Virus record (IMG/VR): IMGVR_UViG_3300041402_000583
Coordinates: 1-23,191 of that record
DNA: 23,191 nt
Direction: 5' to 3' (one strand)
From: a virus
Shown here: one piece after another, positions 1-7,702 of the stretch
How positions within the stretch are numbered: the stretch's first letter is position 1
Layout of the letters: every line of letters starts with the position of its first letter
Translations under genes and position numbers: made by a program
Notes under the pieces: generated by a model
Told to the model about the DNA's origin: nothing
What the model saw: the letters and a program-made list of their open reading frames with translations, nothing else
Databases searched by the model: none

Positions 1-882
1 CTCGGCTTGATTAAGGCCCTCAGCCCTTGGTAGAAGGAGTAACTCGTATTCCTGTTTAAGTCGAATTACTTCACTGGGCTTGAGAGTGGGGGCCAACTCA
101 GCGCCCAACTTTGTAGCCATTGCTTCGACAAGGGCTGGACTATACTGGCTGGCATCCGTCACCTTGATAATATATGTGATGTAGGCGCTATCACCGTCAG
201 AATTTGAATATTCATCCGTAAAGAGCATCCCATTTCTGATTTCGTACTTGAATTTTATGGTGCGGCTGTCCTCGTCAATTTGTGCTACCACAGCCAGACA
301 ATCGGCGGGAAGGTTGAAGGCATATTCCCAGTCGGCCATTTCTACACCACTTAATTCGGCCCCCAAATCGGCAAAACGTCTGCATTCATTCCACGGCCAT
401 CTTTGCAGGACTGAAGTTCTTACAAGTGGATATAATATTTGACATTTATTGGCAAGGGGTGTACCATCGTAAATAGAGAGAATGGTTTCCTGCTCATGGG
501 CCGTGCCTATTTTCAAAACCGCCCAATTGCATATATCCGTGGCCCCGACCTCCACTACGGCTGCGGCCGCCTCGGCAACGCCCGTCCAATCTATCTTTTC
601 TCCGCCTATTCCATTATCAGAGTTCGCAGGCGATGAACCGCTCTGACGAAATATGGTTGTATAGTAAGTTCCTGCTGGAACATCATCTGGGAAATCGGCC
701 AAATACATATCGCCCAGCTTGTCAACCATAGTGATGGCATAATCGTTATTTGTCCTGCCGGACGCTCCCTTGTCCTCAAATTCCCCGTTGGCAGCATACC
801 AAATCTGGCCTAATTCATTCCTTAAACAGGCATAGAGCGTGTCGCCACTCGGATAACCTAACATTATAATTTCGTTTGCCAT
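1..882 (-). CDS. Tail adaptor (T7 gp11-like) fused to an N-terminal phage structural domain; 3' end outside window
   Basis: 294 codons are visible and the frame is still open at the left edge, so the C-terminus is missing. Residues ~115-290 look like the T7 gp11 / tail tubular protein A adaptor family: AHEQETILSIYDG, a helix with RWPWNECRRFA, then WEYAFNLPADCLAV, FKYEIRNGMLFTDE, and YIIKVTDASQYSPALVEAMA followed by KLGAELA. In that family the protein forms a ring below the portal and gates the tail. Residues ~1-101 are a separate beta-rich domain (YPSGDTLYACLRN, GQIWY, DFPDDVPAGTYY, IGGEKIDWTG) of a type I recall from phage tail and adhesion proteins. The ATG at 882 lies 6 nt past the stop of the LamG gene; only a weak GAG precedes it. 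The family call rests on motif recall and the fusion is read directly from the frame. Confidence 0.8.
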   Translation of the reverse strand, partial: MANEIIMLGYPSGDTLYACLRNELGQIWYAANGEFEDKGASGRTNNDYAITMVDKLGDMYLADFPDDVPAGTYYTTIFRQSGSSPANSDNGIGGEKIDWTGVAEAAAAVVEVGATDICNWAVLKIGTAHEQETILSIYDGTPLANKCQILYPLVRTSVLQRWPWNECRRFADLGAELSGVEMADWEYAFNLPADCLAVVAQIDEDSRTIKFKYEIRNGMLFTDEYSNSDGDSAYITYIIKVTDASQYSPALVEAMATKLGAELAPTLKPSEVIRLKQEYELLLLPRAEGLNQAE

Positions 883-888
883 AGCATC

Positions 889-1719
889 TCAATTCATAAT
901 AAAGATGACCTGCCCCGCCCCTACCACCGGCGCAGTCATCCAACCATATAATTCCATATCCCAATTAGGCTCCATCATATAGCAGAATGGCTCTCGGTAG
1001 AGTAAGGCGATTTCCCCCGCTGCGAGGGCACGATTGTAAATTGCAAGATACTCAATTCCACCATCAAAAAGATTGACAGCACCATAATTTCTTCCTACTT
1101 CTAAGCCAGCACTCGGTATAAAATCACCTTGACTTATCGTAACGGAGCATTCTTGCTTTCCGTTTACATATCCTTTTAGGTTTGTGCCTTTTTTAGTCCA
1201 CACAATAAAATCTGTGACTTCTGCGCCTGACATTGGAATCTGACTATCTGCGGCTATACCCGTAGGATATGCACCACCATAAACATTATAAAAACCGTTT
1301 TGAAAACCCTTAATACAAGCAAATTCATTTGCACCAGAAAAATCGAGAATATAATCAAGAGATGTTGTATTTTCTGGAGTGACTATAAATGCTATTGAAA
1401 GGTCTCCATTTAAGGCTGGTGTACCAGGAATGTCTATATATTCATCATCACCAGGCAAATCAACAGCAGGCCCGAACTTTCCAGCCGACCAAGATGGAGA
1501 AGTGCCTTGCAATGTTCCTGTATTCCCATTCCCGCTCAAATCAAAGACTTTAGAAGCAAAGCCTTCGCTAAATGGCCAATAGGCAACAGGGTCGCCCAGG
1601 ATATGACCTCTATTTATCCGCATACCGAAAAGAGATGGTTTCTGGTTGGGATTCTCCCAGAACTGACCTTTGGCCAAAGAGCTAAGCAACAAAATCAATA
1701 GTAATGCGGTTTTCTTCAT
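889..1719 (-). CDS. LamG/concanavalin A-like jellyroll protein with signal peptide
   Basis: 276 residues. An N-terminal signal peptide (KK, then a long LLLILLLSSLA stretch, possible cut after AKG near residue 18) is followed by a laminin-G/ConA-like fold at ~40-242. Hallmarks are VAYWPFSEG, DLSGNGNTGTL, KFGPAVDLPG, LSIAFIVTPE, GYVNGKQE and GGIEYLAIYNRALAAGEI. The end, YREPFCYM followed by a hydrophobic tail, resembles the ends of LamG proteins in environmental phages. Such domains usually bind sugars, so a role in host-surface attachment or virion decoration is likely but inferred. The start is one base after the TAG of the upstream gene (TAG-G-ATG), which suggests re-initiation because no well-spaced Shine-Dalgarno site is visible. 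The signal peptide is unusual for a virion component. Confidence 0.8.
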   Translation of the reverse strand: MKKTALLLILLLSSLAKGQFWENPNQKPSLFGMRINRGHILGDPVAYWPFSEGFASKVFDLSGNGNTGTLQGTSPSWSAGKFGPAVDLPGDDEYIDIPGTPALNGDLSIAFIVTPENTTSLDYILDFSGANEFACIKGFQNGFYNVYGGAYPTGIAADSQIPMSGAEVTDFIVWTKKGTNLKGYVNGKQECSVTISQGDFIPSAGLEVGRNYGAVNLFDGGIEYLAIYNRALAAGEIALLYREPFCYMMEPNWDMELYGWMTAPVVGAGQVIFIMN

Positions 1720-1720
1720 C

Positions 1721-2416
1721 CTAATTCATCGAAGTTACTTTAGAGCAATAACTACGCCAATGGATAGTTGCGTCTGCATCGGAGTTATACACAATCACCC
1801 TTACGAAAGAGGCGGCAAAAGGAATATTTATAGCCCATTCATCAACTCTATCCCAGACATTTAATCCATTGGCATGACTCCTCAACAAGTCCTGACAAAG
1901 AGTTACTGTGTGAACTGCGTTAATGTCAGTTTTTACTGATTCGGAGTTGGCTACTGTGCCAGAAACGATAAACCATTTGCGCAATGGAACATCGAAATCC
2001 CCGGTTGTCGCATCTGTAAGAATTATATCAGGGTCGCCGGCATTTGCGGCTCCATCATTTAATGTCGTGGTTGCTGGGGTCTCCGCCGTTCCCGTGAACG
2101 GCCCCCACCACAAAATCCAGTCATCATCAGCATAGGATATTTCAACTAATACAGAAACTCCTGATTGTGCGTTGGTGTTTGTCAAGGCCACTTCGAGATA
2201 AACCACGGTAGCATAACTACCCGAAATGTCCTCGGCATTACCCACCGCCATCACTGCCGTACCAAGAGCCTGCCAGGCGTCAATGGTATCAAAGGCAGTC
2301 GTCTTGGTAAGTGCGGCCTGCGCATTATGGCCGGGCATAATACAAACTATCGCCAAAATAACACAAGTCAGAGATACCAGAGTCCAATTCATTATTTTTC
2401 CGGCATACTTTTTCAT
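1721..2416 (-). CDS. Secreted/anchored beta-rich structural protein, function unknown
   Basis: 231 residues. Residues 1-34 form a signal peptide (basic KKYAGK, hydrophobic core to about 27, NAQA before a likely cut). The mature part is acidic and rich in Thr, Asp, Ala and Val, without a recognisable enzyme motif. Segments such as ATVVYLEVALTNTNAQSG, DDWILWWGPFTG and VRVIVYNSDADATIHWRSY suggest a beta-sandwich of the type seen in phage decoration and fibre-associated proteins. A strong AAGGAG lies 6 nt before the ATG. The composition matches its neighbours (322-aa and 1.4-kaa proteins), so it probably belongs to the same surface or virion set. No family is recognised. Confidence 0.7.
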   Translation of the reverse strand: MKKYAGKIMNWTLVSLTCVILAIVCIMPGHNAQAALTKTTAFDTIDAWQALGTAVMAVGNAEDISGSYATVVYLEVALTNTNAQSGVSVLVEISYADDDWILWWGPFTGTAETPATTTLNDGAANAGDPDIILTDATTGDFDVPLRKWFIVSGTVANSESVKTDINAVHTVTLCQDLLRSHANGLNVWDRVDEWAINIPFAASFVRVIVYNSDADATIHWRSYCSKVTSMN

Positions 2417-2426
2417 AATTTGCTCC

Positions 2427-2543
2427 TTACTTCATATATTCATCCATGTTTACTGGGCCGGGAATTACAATCCCCTGCTTTTTTAATTCCTGCCATCGTC
2501 TCTGTTGAGGTCGTGGCCATTTTGTCAACAAAAGTCTTCCCAT
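2427..2543 (-). CDS. Small basic 38-residue protein
   Basis: A 38-codon frame (MGRLLLTKWPRP..., ending VNMDEYMK) fills the gap between the fibre-like gene and the 231-aa gene. The first two thirds are Arg/Lys/Trp-rich and the tail is acidic. Its stop sits 10 nt before the next ATG, just ahead of that gene's AAGGAG, as expected for a packed operon. A second 37-codon frame starts at the ATGA overlapping the fibre stop (2553) and covers the same bases. I prefer the frame given here because its sequence looks more protein-like, but neither has a good Shine-Dalgarno site. Function unknown. Confidence 0.4.
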   Translation of the reverse strand: MGRLLLTKWPRPQQRRWQELKKQGIVIPGPVNMDEYMK

Positions 2544-2549
2544 TTCCAT

Positions 2550-5500
2550 TCATGCTGCGGGTTCATAGAAATAAATTTCAAAATGTATCCAGTCCACATC
2601 GGTTGCTGGAATACTTATCATAATTATCTGCCCCGCCGCTATCGTTGCGTAGGTGGGGGTAGTATCAATTACTTCACCTGTGGTATTGGCGGTATAAGCA
2701 ACGGCGTCAATCGTCGGGTCTCCGCCGTTGATAGTATCGAAGTCATCGAAGTTCTGAAAAGTCAGGGTATAATTTGAGTCTTCAGAAATTTGAAGATAAA
2801 TGGCCGTGATAACTACGCCATGTGGATACTCAATAGAATTGATTGCTTTGACAGTCATAACATCATTCACCCCGTCCGGTTCATATATTGTAGCCGACCA
2901 GGATTGAATTAGTGTGCCAACAACAACATCAGTTGATGCCCCTAATTCTGCGTGTGCCGAACCGTGCTGAATAATTACCTTGCCATCGGTGAAATCAATC
3001 TCTATCTCACCATCTACATCAGGAACAGCAGGTGATGCTTGAGGTAATTCCAAGTCGGCCCCGCCGAAATCAGCATTGCCAGTAGCGGTTATTCCCGCAA
3101 GTACAAAGGTATCATCGGTCTTCAAAGTGTTCACACCGCTTCGGTATAGGTTCGTATCACCGCCGGAGCCAAAGGTAATACCGTTGGCGGCGTCCGTATT
3201 TTGTGCCGCCGAGCTTACCCAAAGGGCATAGGTATCTGCACCGGCTATGGCTATTCCATAATCATTCGTAGCCCCCGTCATATCGTCAACGTAAACACCG
3301 TATTGACTCGTAAGATTCCCGCCGCCGGACGTATTGGAAGTATAATAACCGTATCGCGTTGCTATCGTACCAGTACCCTTGTCCGTACCGGCGCTGGCCC
3401 AAAAATTATAAGCAGCAGTTATATCGCCATCCTCAGAATCGGTATCATCATTATTGACTACACTGAGAACACCAATTTGCTCTGCTACTGTTCCAGTACC
3501 GTAATGATAAGATATAGCCGTAACACTTCTAAGTGCGTGTATATTGCCGGTTGCACCAATATCTAATGTCTTAGACTCAAATCTTCCGGCATTTATATAA
3601 CCATCCTGGGTCTCACCATCCTGGTCGGAATCCCAAATAGCCTTTACGTCCATACCCCGTATGATTGTCGTACCCGCAAGCCCGCCTGCCGGTTGTAAGG
3701 TGTAATCTAAATCTATTCTTTCAATTGTACCGGTCTGAATTATGGATGTTCTATTTGTAAAATCTAAATCACCGGTAGTTGTAACATCGCCATCCTGCTG
3801 GATACTAAAGACCACCCCACCGGCATCCTCGCACTTGAAGTAATCCGCATTTGCCTCGTCGTCATCTACGCTATAAAGTAAATGTAGAAGATAAGTATTC
3901 GCCGCAAGGGCGGCATCGGAATCGTTAATAGTAAAGAATGAGGCTGCGCTATCCTCAGCCACCGTCCACGTTACCCTCTCGTCGTCATCGAAATCAATTG
4001 TAGAGGCCGCATCGGGGTCTCCTATGTCATCATAGGCCGTTGCTCCTCCCGTATCGGCATCTGCTTTCATATAAAAACCATCGGCAGCAGAATCATAAGC
4101 GACAACTTTATCATCGTCACCATCAACAACATCTGTTTCCAAGTCCACTAACATTCTGACCGAATCATTGTCATACCACCGTATGACCCCACCGGACATT
4201 TCCGCAAGTGTGTTGTCGTAAACTATCGTACCTGCGGCGGCGGCAGGGTCGGCATCCGCGCCCGTTAGTTGAATCGAAGTTGTGAATACTGGAGCAGTCG
4301 CAAATACCAAAAGTCCTGAACCGGTTTCATTAGATATTTCGGCAAGTAATTCAGCAGAGGTAGTTCCGCCAAAAAATCCTAAATGGTCAGTAGCATTGGG
4401 AATTGCGTTTCCACCTTCGGTAATCGTATCGGCCTCCATACTCAAGACATCAATAGCACCTGTTTCGTCCCAAGAATATTCCGTGATAGCTCCCGTCTTT
4501 ACAGTTGTAGGCGTTGGTGTGCCTGGGTCTGCATTGACAGTTCTTATTATTGCAATCCAGTATCCTGCCGCCGCTTCTCCTGCGTCACCCGCACTTATAT
4601 TAACCACATCAGCACTAAGCCAATCGGGTACGGCGGTAGTCTCCCACCTGATAGTGCCGCTTTGCTGAAAACCATCAGTATCGTCGGCAGGAAAAAATTG
4701 TGTCCACGCGTCCACGCCCAGGTCTTTCCAATACCAGAAAGTGGGTGTTATCGACCTTGTGGCAGGGGTGCCCATAATGACTTCAAGTTCGGTAAATACC
4801 GTTGCAGCACTAATCCATATAGCGTCATCATCGGCCGTGAACTGCTCGATGCCATCAACACCATCTATATAATCTGTTCCTGAGTCATCAAAAAAGCCCG
4901 CTTCACTATCTGCCCCTGCCTGGTCTGGTATGGAAAATACACCTATATGCTGGTGTACCGGCGCAACATAAGTATGCGTTCCGAGCCCAACAACTAAGCC
5001 GGCGGGGTCGCCGCCAACTACTGCTACATCTATCGCATGAGTCTCTGAAGTAGCTGCTTGGCTGGATGCATCCATAAACATATCAATAGCTGTATATTCC
5101 GCCCCGGCGTCACTGCCAGAAGTAAATTGTTGTTTTATCTTACCCTCTTCTATATGGAGAGCAACGCCACCAGTGGGCATTATAAGCTCCAATGCCTCTA
5201 CATAAGGGATATTCGTAAGGTCAACCCCGGATAAATCCACATCAATGCCAATCACCGTATTGTCAACATCCCCGGGGTCGAGCGCATCACCGTCTATCTT
5301 GATTCCGTACCATGCGGCGTCAGCGGCAGTAAGAGCTGTTGACGGCGTCATGCTGATTATCATAGCGTCATCCACGCCCGAAGGCGTCATGGTTATTTTG
5401 CCCTCTTCCTCAAATACTACAAGGGTTGAGCCTGCATCTTGAAGTCGGATAAAGTCAGCATTATCCTGAGTTGTGTCAGCCGAATAATCCAAATCCAGCA

Positions 5501-6779
5501 TATAAACTTGGTTCGATACATCTGCATTTGAGTTGATAAAAGAGATGAAGGAACCTGCTGTATCTTGAACCGTGGTGTATGTTGCAGTCTCAGTATCGTC
5601 AAACGATATTGAACCCGCTCCGGTCGGATCCCCTATATTATCGTAAGCAGTAGCTCCGCCGCTATCGGCGTCCTGCTTCATATAAAACCCGTCCGCAGCG
5701 GAATCGTAAGCCACAACGTAATCATCATTTACCGGCAGGGTCGCTAAATCTACCAAATATCTAATAGCATCGTCATCATACCAAGCAAATGCGCCATCGA
5801 GTAATCCAGTCACGGTATTGTCATAAACCAGCTCCCCAGGGGCATCGGGGGATATATCGGCATCTGCATAAGTTGCTCCGCTGGTAATAGTCGGTGTGGT
5901 CAGGTTCCAACTTGAGACGGCCACGCTATCATCCAAGGTCGGCGAAGCCCAGGTATTTCCAAGCTCTCCGCCCGGAGAGGCCCCACCGTCAAAATCAAGG
6001 TCATCATCGGTTAAGGTCAGGGCGTCCCCAGCGGTAAGGTTCGTATCGTTTGAAATGTCAAGACTTGAAATTGAAGTGCCTGTGTGGGCGTGACCGTCAT
6101 CGACAATCGTTACATTACCACTGGTGGCATTGAAGTCGGTATTATCAAAACTGGCCGCCCCTTTGGTCGAGCCGTCATCATCGGCATCGGCTATGGCAAA
6201 GGTTATATCGGCATCGCCACCTACAATCACATCGTCAAGGTTTGCCCCGGCATTAACAGTCAGTGGAGAGGTCGTTACAATATCGACAAGAGAGATAACA
6301 ACGAAATCTATATCATTCGTGCCGTCCTGGTAGGTAACTGTAATATCAGTTTCAGTCCCACCTAACATACCGCCAACGATATCTTCAATTTCCTCCTCGG
6401 TGTTTGCGTAGAGGTTGGTTGAGCCCTCAGATAGAGAGTCCGTGTCGGTCAAGGCAAGCATCTGTACTATGGTATGCCACTCGAAATCCCCGGTCGTGCT
6501 TTCAAAGGTAAAGATGTCCTCATCGGTTGCGGAATCTACTGCTTTTAGGTGTGATTCCTCTACGAAATTGGCCCAGGCAAAGAACTCAAGGCCATCTGGT
6601 TCGGAATTAACCCTGATTCCCTTGCCCTCCTGGCTCACGTAAGTGTCCGGGGTGTCCCAGAGCTGCCAGAAGTAAAACCTGCCGGACGGTCTGACAACCT
6701 GACCAAAAACCAAGTCGGAAAGATAACCTGCACCGATAATAAGAAACATCACTATCAAGATTATGATTGGCTTTTTCAT
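2550..6779 (-). CDS. Giant fibre-like structural protein (~1.4 kaa) with N-terminal anchor and internal duplication
   Basis: An N-terminal signal peptide/anchor (KKPIIILIVMFLIIGAGYL, possible cut at VFGQ) is followed by ~1380 acidic, Asp/Thr/Ala/Gly-rich residues. N-terminal region: WDTPDTYVSQEGKGIRV, then collagen/fibre-type phrases (LTVNAGANLDD, KGAASFDNTDFN). A domain VYDN...WYDDD...VAYDSAADGFYMK...AYDNIGDP occurs twice (see repeats). A middle region with Trp-rich strands lies at 630-780. The C-terminal third has YGYYTSN, SQYGVYVDD, DYGIAIAG and YALWVSS repeats followed by ITFGSGGDTNLYRSG, the pattern of trimeric tail-fibre shafts. I set the start at ATG 6779, which overlaps the radical SAM stop as ATGA; an in-frame GTG at 6788 gives three more residues. 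A virion fibre or surface protein is likely; receptor and partners are unknown. Confidence 0.75.
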   Translation of the reverse strand: MKKPIIILIVMFLIIGAGYLSDLVFGQVVRPSGRFYFWQLWDTPDTYVSQEGKGIRVNSEPDGLEFFAWANFVEESHLKAVDSATDEDIFTFESTTGDFEWHTIVQMLALTDTDSLSEGSTNLYANTEEEIEDIVGGMLGGTETDITVTYQDGTNDIDFVVISLVDIVTTSPLTVNAGANLDDVIVGGDADITFAIADADDDGSTKGAASFDNTDFNATSGNVTIVDDGHAHTGTSISSLDISNDTNLTAGDALTLTDDDLDFDGGASPGGELGNTWASPTLDDSVAVSSWNLTTPTITSGATYADADISPDAPGELVYDNTVTGLLDGAFAWYDDDAIRYLVDLATLPVNDDYVVAYDSAADGFYMKQDADSGGATAYDNIGDPTGAGSISFDDTETATYTTVQDTAGSFISFINSNADVSNQVYMLDLDYSADTTQDNADFIRLQDAGSTLVVFEEEGKITMTPSGVDDAMIISMTPSTALTAADAAWYGIKIDGDALDPGDVDNTVIGIDVDLSGVDLTNIPYVEALELIMPTGGVALHIEEGKIKQQFTSGSDAGAEYTAIDMFMDASSQAATSETHAIDVAVVGGDPAGLVVGLGTHTYVAPVHQHIGVFSIPDQAGADSEAGFFDDSGTDYIDGVDGIEQFTADDDAIWISAATVFTELEVIMGTPATRSITPTFWYWKDLGVDAWTQFFPADDTDGFQQSGTIRWETTAVPDWLSADVVNISAGDAGEAAAGYWIAIIRTVNADPGTPTPTTVKTGAITEYSWDETGAIDVLSMEADTITEGGNAIPNATDHLGFFGGTTSAELLAEISNETGSGLLVFATAPVFTTSIQLTGADADPAAAAGTIVYDNTLAEMSGGVIRWYDNDSVRMLVDLETDVVDGDDDKVVAYDSAADGFYMKADADTGGATAYDDIGDPDAASTIDFDDDERVTWTVAEDSAASFFTINDSDAALAANTYLLHLLYSVDDDEANADYFKCEDAGGVVFSIQQDGDVTTTGDLDFTNRTSIIQTGTIERIDLDYTLQPAGGLAGTTIIRGMDVKAIWDSDQDGETQDGYINAGRFESKTLDIGATGNIHALRSVTAISYHYGTGTVAEQIGVLSVVNNDDTDSEDGDITAAYNFWASAGTDKGTGTIATRYGYYTSNTSGGGNLTSQYGVYVDDMTGATNDYGIAIAGADTYALWVSSAAQNTDAANGITFGSGGDTNLYRSGVNTLKTDDTFVLAGITATGNADFGGADLELPQASPAVPDVDGEIEIDFTDGKVIIQHGSAHAELGASTDVVVGTLIQSWSATIYEPDGVNDVMTVKAINSIEYPHGVVITAIYLQISEDSNYTLTFQNFDDFDTINGGDPTIDAVAYTANTTGEVIDTTPTYATIAAGQIIMISIPATDVDWIHFEIYFYEPAA
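3774..4235 (-). repeat. Second copy of internal ~150-residue domain in the fibre-like protein
   Basis: Codes for residues ~852-1005 (numbered from GTG 6788): GTIVYDNT, RWYDNDSVRMLVDLET, VVAYDSAADGFYMKADAD, GGATAYDDIGDP, FDDDERVTWT, then ANADYFKCEDAG and FSIQQDGDV. It aligns along its whole length with the copy at 5382-5837. The proteins are near-identical in the core VAYDSAADGFYMK but the DNA differs at many third positions, so this is an old duplication kept by selection. Confidence 0.85.
5382..5837 (-). repeat. First copy of internal ~150-residue domain in the fibre-like protein
   Basis: Codes for residues ~318-469: GELVYDNT, AWYDDDAIRYLVDLAT, VVAYDSAADGFYMKQDAD, GGATAYDNIGDP, FDDTETATYT, then DNADFIRLQDAG and VFEEEGKITMT. 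It matches the copy at 3774-4235 in motif order and spacing. About 380 residues of non-repeated sequence separate the two copies. Confidence 0.85.
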
Positions 6780-7567
6780 ATCCACCACGTAAAATATCTA
6801 AATATTTTGCGAAACCAAATAGCCTTAAACCCGAAAGTCAGAATAGAAAAAACTGACGAATCCCACAAACCAAACTCCATCGTCAAATTGGGCATATTGG
6901 GGTTTCTTCTTTTCCGGTTTCCTATACACTTCTCACACAGTTCATTCATCCAGGGATTTCTGCTCATAAGTATCTCATAAAATGGCTCTTCAACACTGAC
7001 TCCAACATCTGTTTCTCTTCCCCCGGTGTTACCGCATGGATACGCTTTATCACCAGAAAATGTTAGATGGGTACATCCACAGTCTGCTGGTGATGAATTT
7101 TTGGTTGTTTTGCAAAGTGACCAAGGTAAATGCACTACACATTGAATCTTGACCCTTTTCCTACCAAGTTGTTTCCTCAGATGTAGAATATCAAGTCTGT
7201 TAATACCGCCATAATGTGAAATTGCTATTATATCAGCATCGCCGTAATCTTTAGCTTCTCTATCAATACCATTTGTGATAACACGGACATGCTTTACACC
7301 TTTTTCTTTTGCATATTTTATGGCCCAAGTCAAATGCGACCACAATGTAGGTTCGCCACCTGAAAAAATCATCCAATCTATATTTACATTTTGCTCATTA
7401 AGTCTTTCAATTATCCTAATAAATTGTTCACGGGTCATCGCATACTTGCGTTGCTCCTTTGACAGACTACTGAGATAGCATCGCGGACAACGAAGATTGC
7501 ACGTCTTAGTAGTTAAGATGAGCACATTTCGATAACACTTAGCCAATTTCGTTTGATACTTGGGCAC
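6776..7567 (-). CDS. Radical SAM enzyme with twitch/SPASM-like C-terminal cysteines
   Basis: 263 residues. CNLRCPRC (Cys23, Cys27, Cys30) is the CX3CX2C motif that binds the radical-SAM 4Fe-4S cluster, and FSGGEPTLW (68-76) is the SAM-binding GGEP motif. VRVITNG near 94-100 fits the next barrel strand. After the barrel come C163, C165, C178 and the pair C211-X2-C214, which could hold an auxiliary cluster as in twitch/SPASM proteins. The last ~25 residues are aromatic and hydrophobic, a possible membrane-associating tail. It starts with GTG after GGAG (7-nt gap), overlaps the small membrane gene upstream, and overlaps the fibre-like gene by ATGA. Its substrate cannot be read from sequence. Peptide or protein modification is a reasonable inference; a QueE-like role is less likely given the auxiliary cysteines. 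Confidence 0.85.
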   Translation of the reverse strand: MPKYQTKLAKCYRNVLILTTKTCNLRCPRCYLSSLSKEQRKYAMTREQFIRIIERLNEQNVNIDWMIFSGGEPTLWSHLTWAIKYAKEKGVKHVRVITNGIDREAKDYGDADIIAISHYGGINRLDILHLRKQLGRKRVKIQCVVHLPWSLCKTTKNSSPADCGCTHLTFSGDKAYPCGNTGGRETDVGVSVEEPFYEILMSRNPWMNELCEKCIGNRKRRNPNMPNLTMEFGLWDSSVFSILTFGFKAIWFRKIFRYFTWWI

Positions 7568-7691
7568 GTTTACTCTCCATTATTTCTTGGTCAACTTTGG
7601 ATATAAAAAACATTAAAAAGGCAAATCCTACCCCAACCAAAATCATCCCTGCCGCTAACGGATACCAGAACAACGCTTTTAATATTCTCAC
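7539..7691 (-). CDS. Small single-pass membrane protein (50 residues)
   Basis: A GTG-start frame preceded by a near-ideal AAGGAG (6 nt before the GTG). Residues 2-6 (RILKA) are basic, residues ~8-30 form one hydrophobic helix (LFWYPLAAGMILVGVGFAFL and onward to MFFI), and the tail SKVDQEIMESKRAQ is polar. The predicted topology is N-in, with a short soluble C-terminus. It overlaps the start of the radical SAM gene by 29 nt, and that gene's Shine-Dalgarno site lies inside it, so the two are probably translated together. It could anchor or partner the enzyme, be its substrate, or be an unrelated phage membrane protein. No family recognised. Confidence 0.7.
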   Translation of the reverse strand: MRILKALFWYPLAAGMILVGVGFAFLMFFISKVDQEIMESKRAQVSNEIG

Positions 7692-7702
7692 TTGTTTTCT
7701 CC

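Noticed and set aside
2440-2553. 37-codon frame starting MNGNGKTFVDKM at the ATGA of the fibre stop
   Set aside because: The start overlap is attractive but the second half is poorly protein-like; the alternative frame at 2427-2543 is preferred. Both remain unproven.
2165-4883. Long plus-strand open frames (for example 2165-2623, 3201-3566, 4383-4883)
   Set aside because: They lie antisense to the fibre-like and neighbouring genes, have no good ribosome sites, and their composition mirrors the biased Asp/Thr/Ala codons of the real genes.
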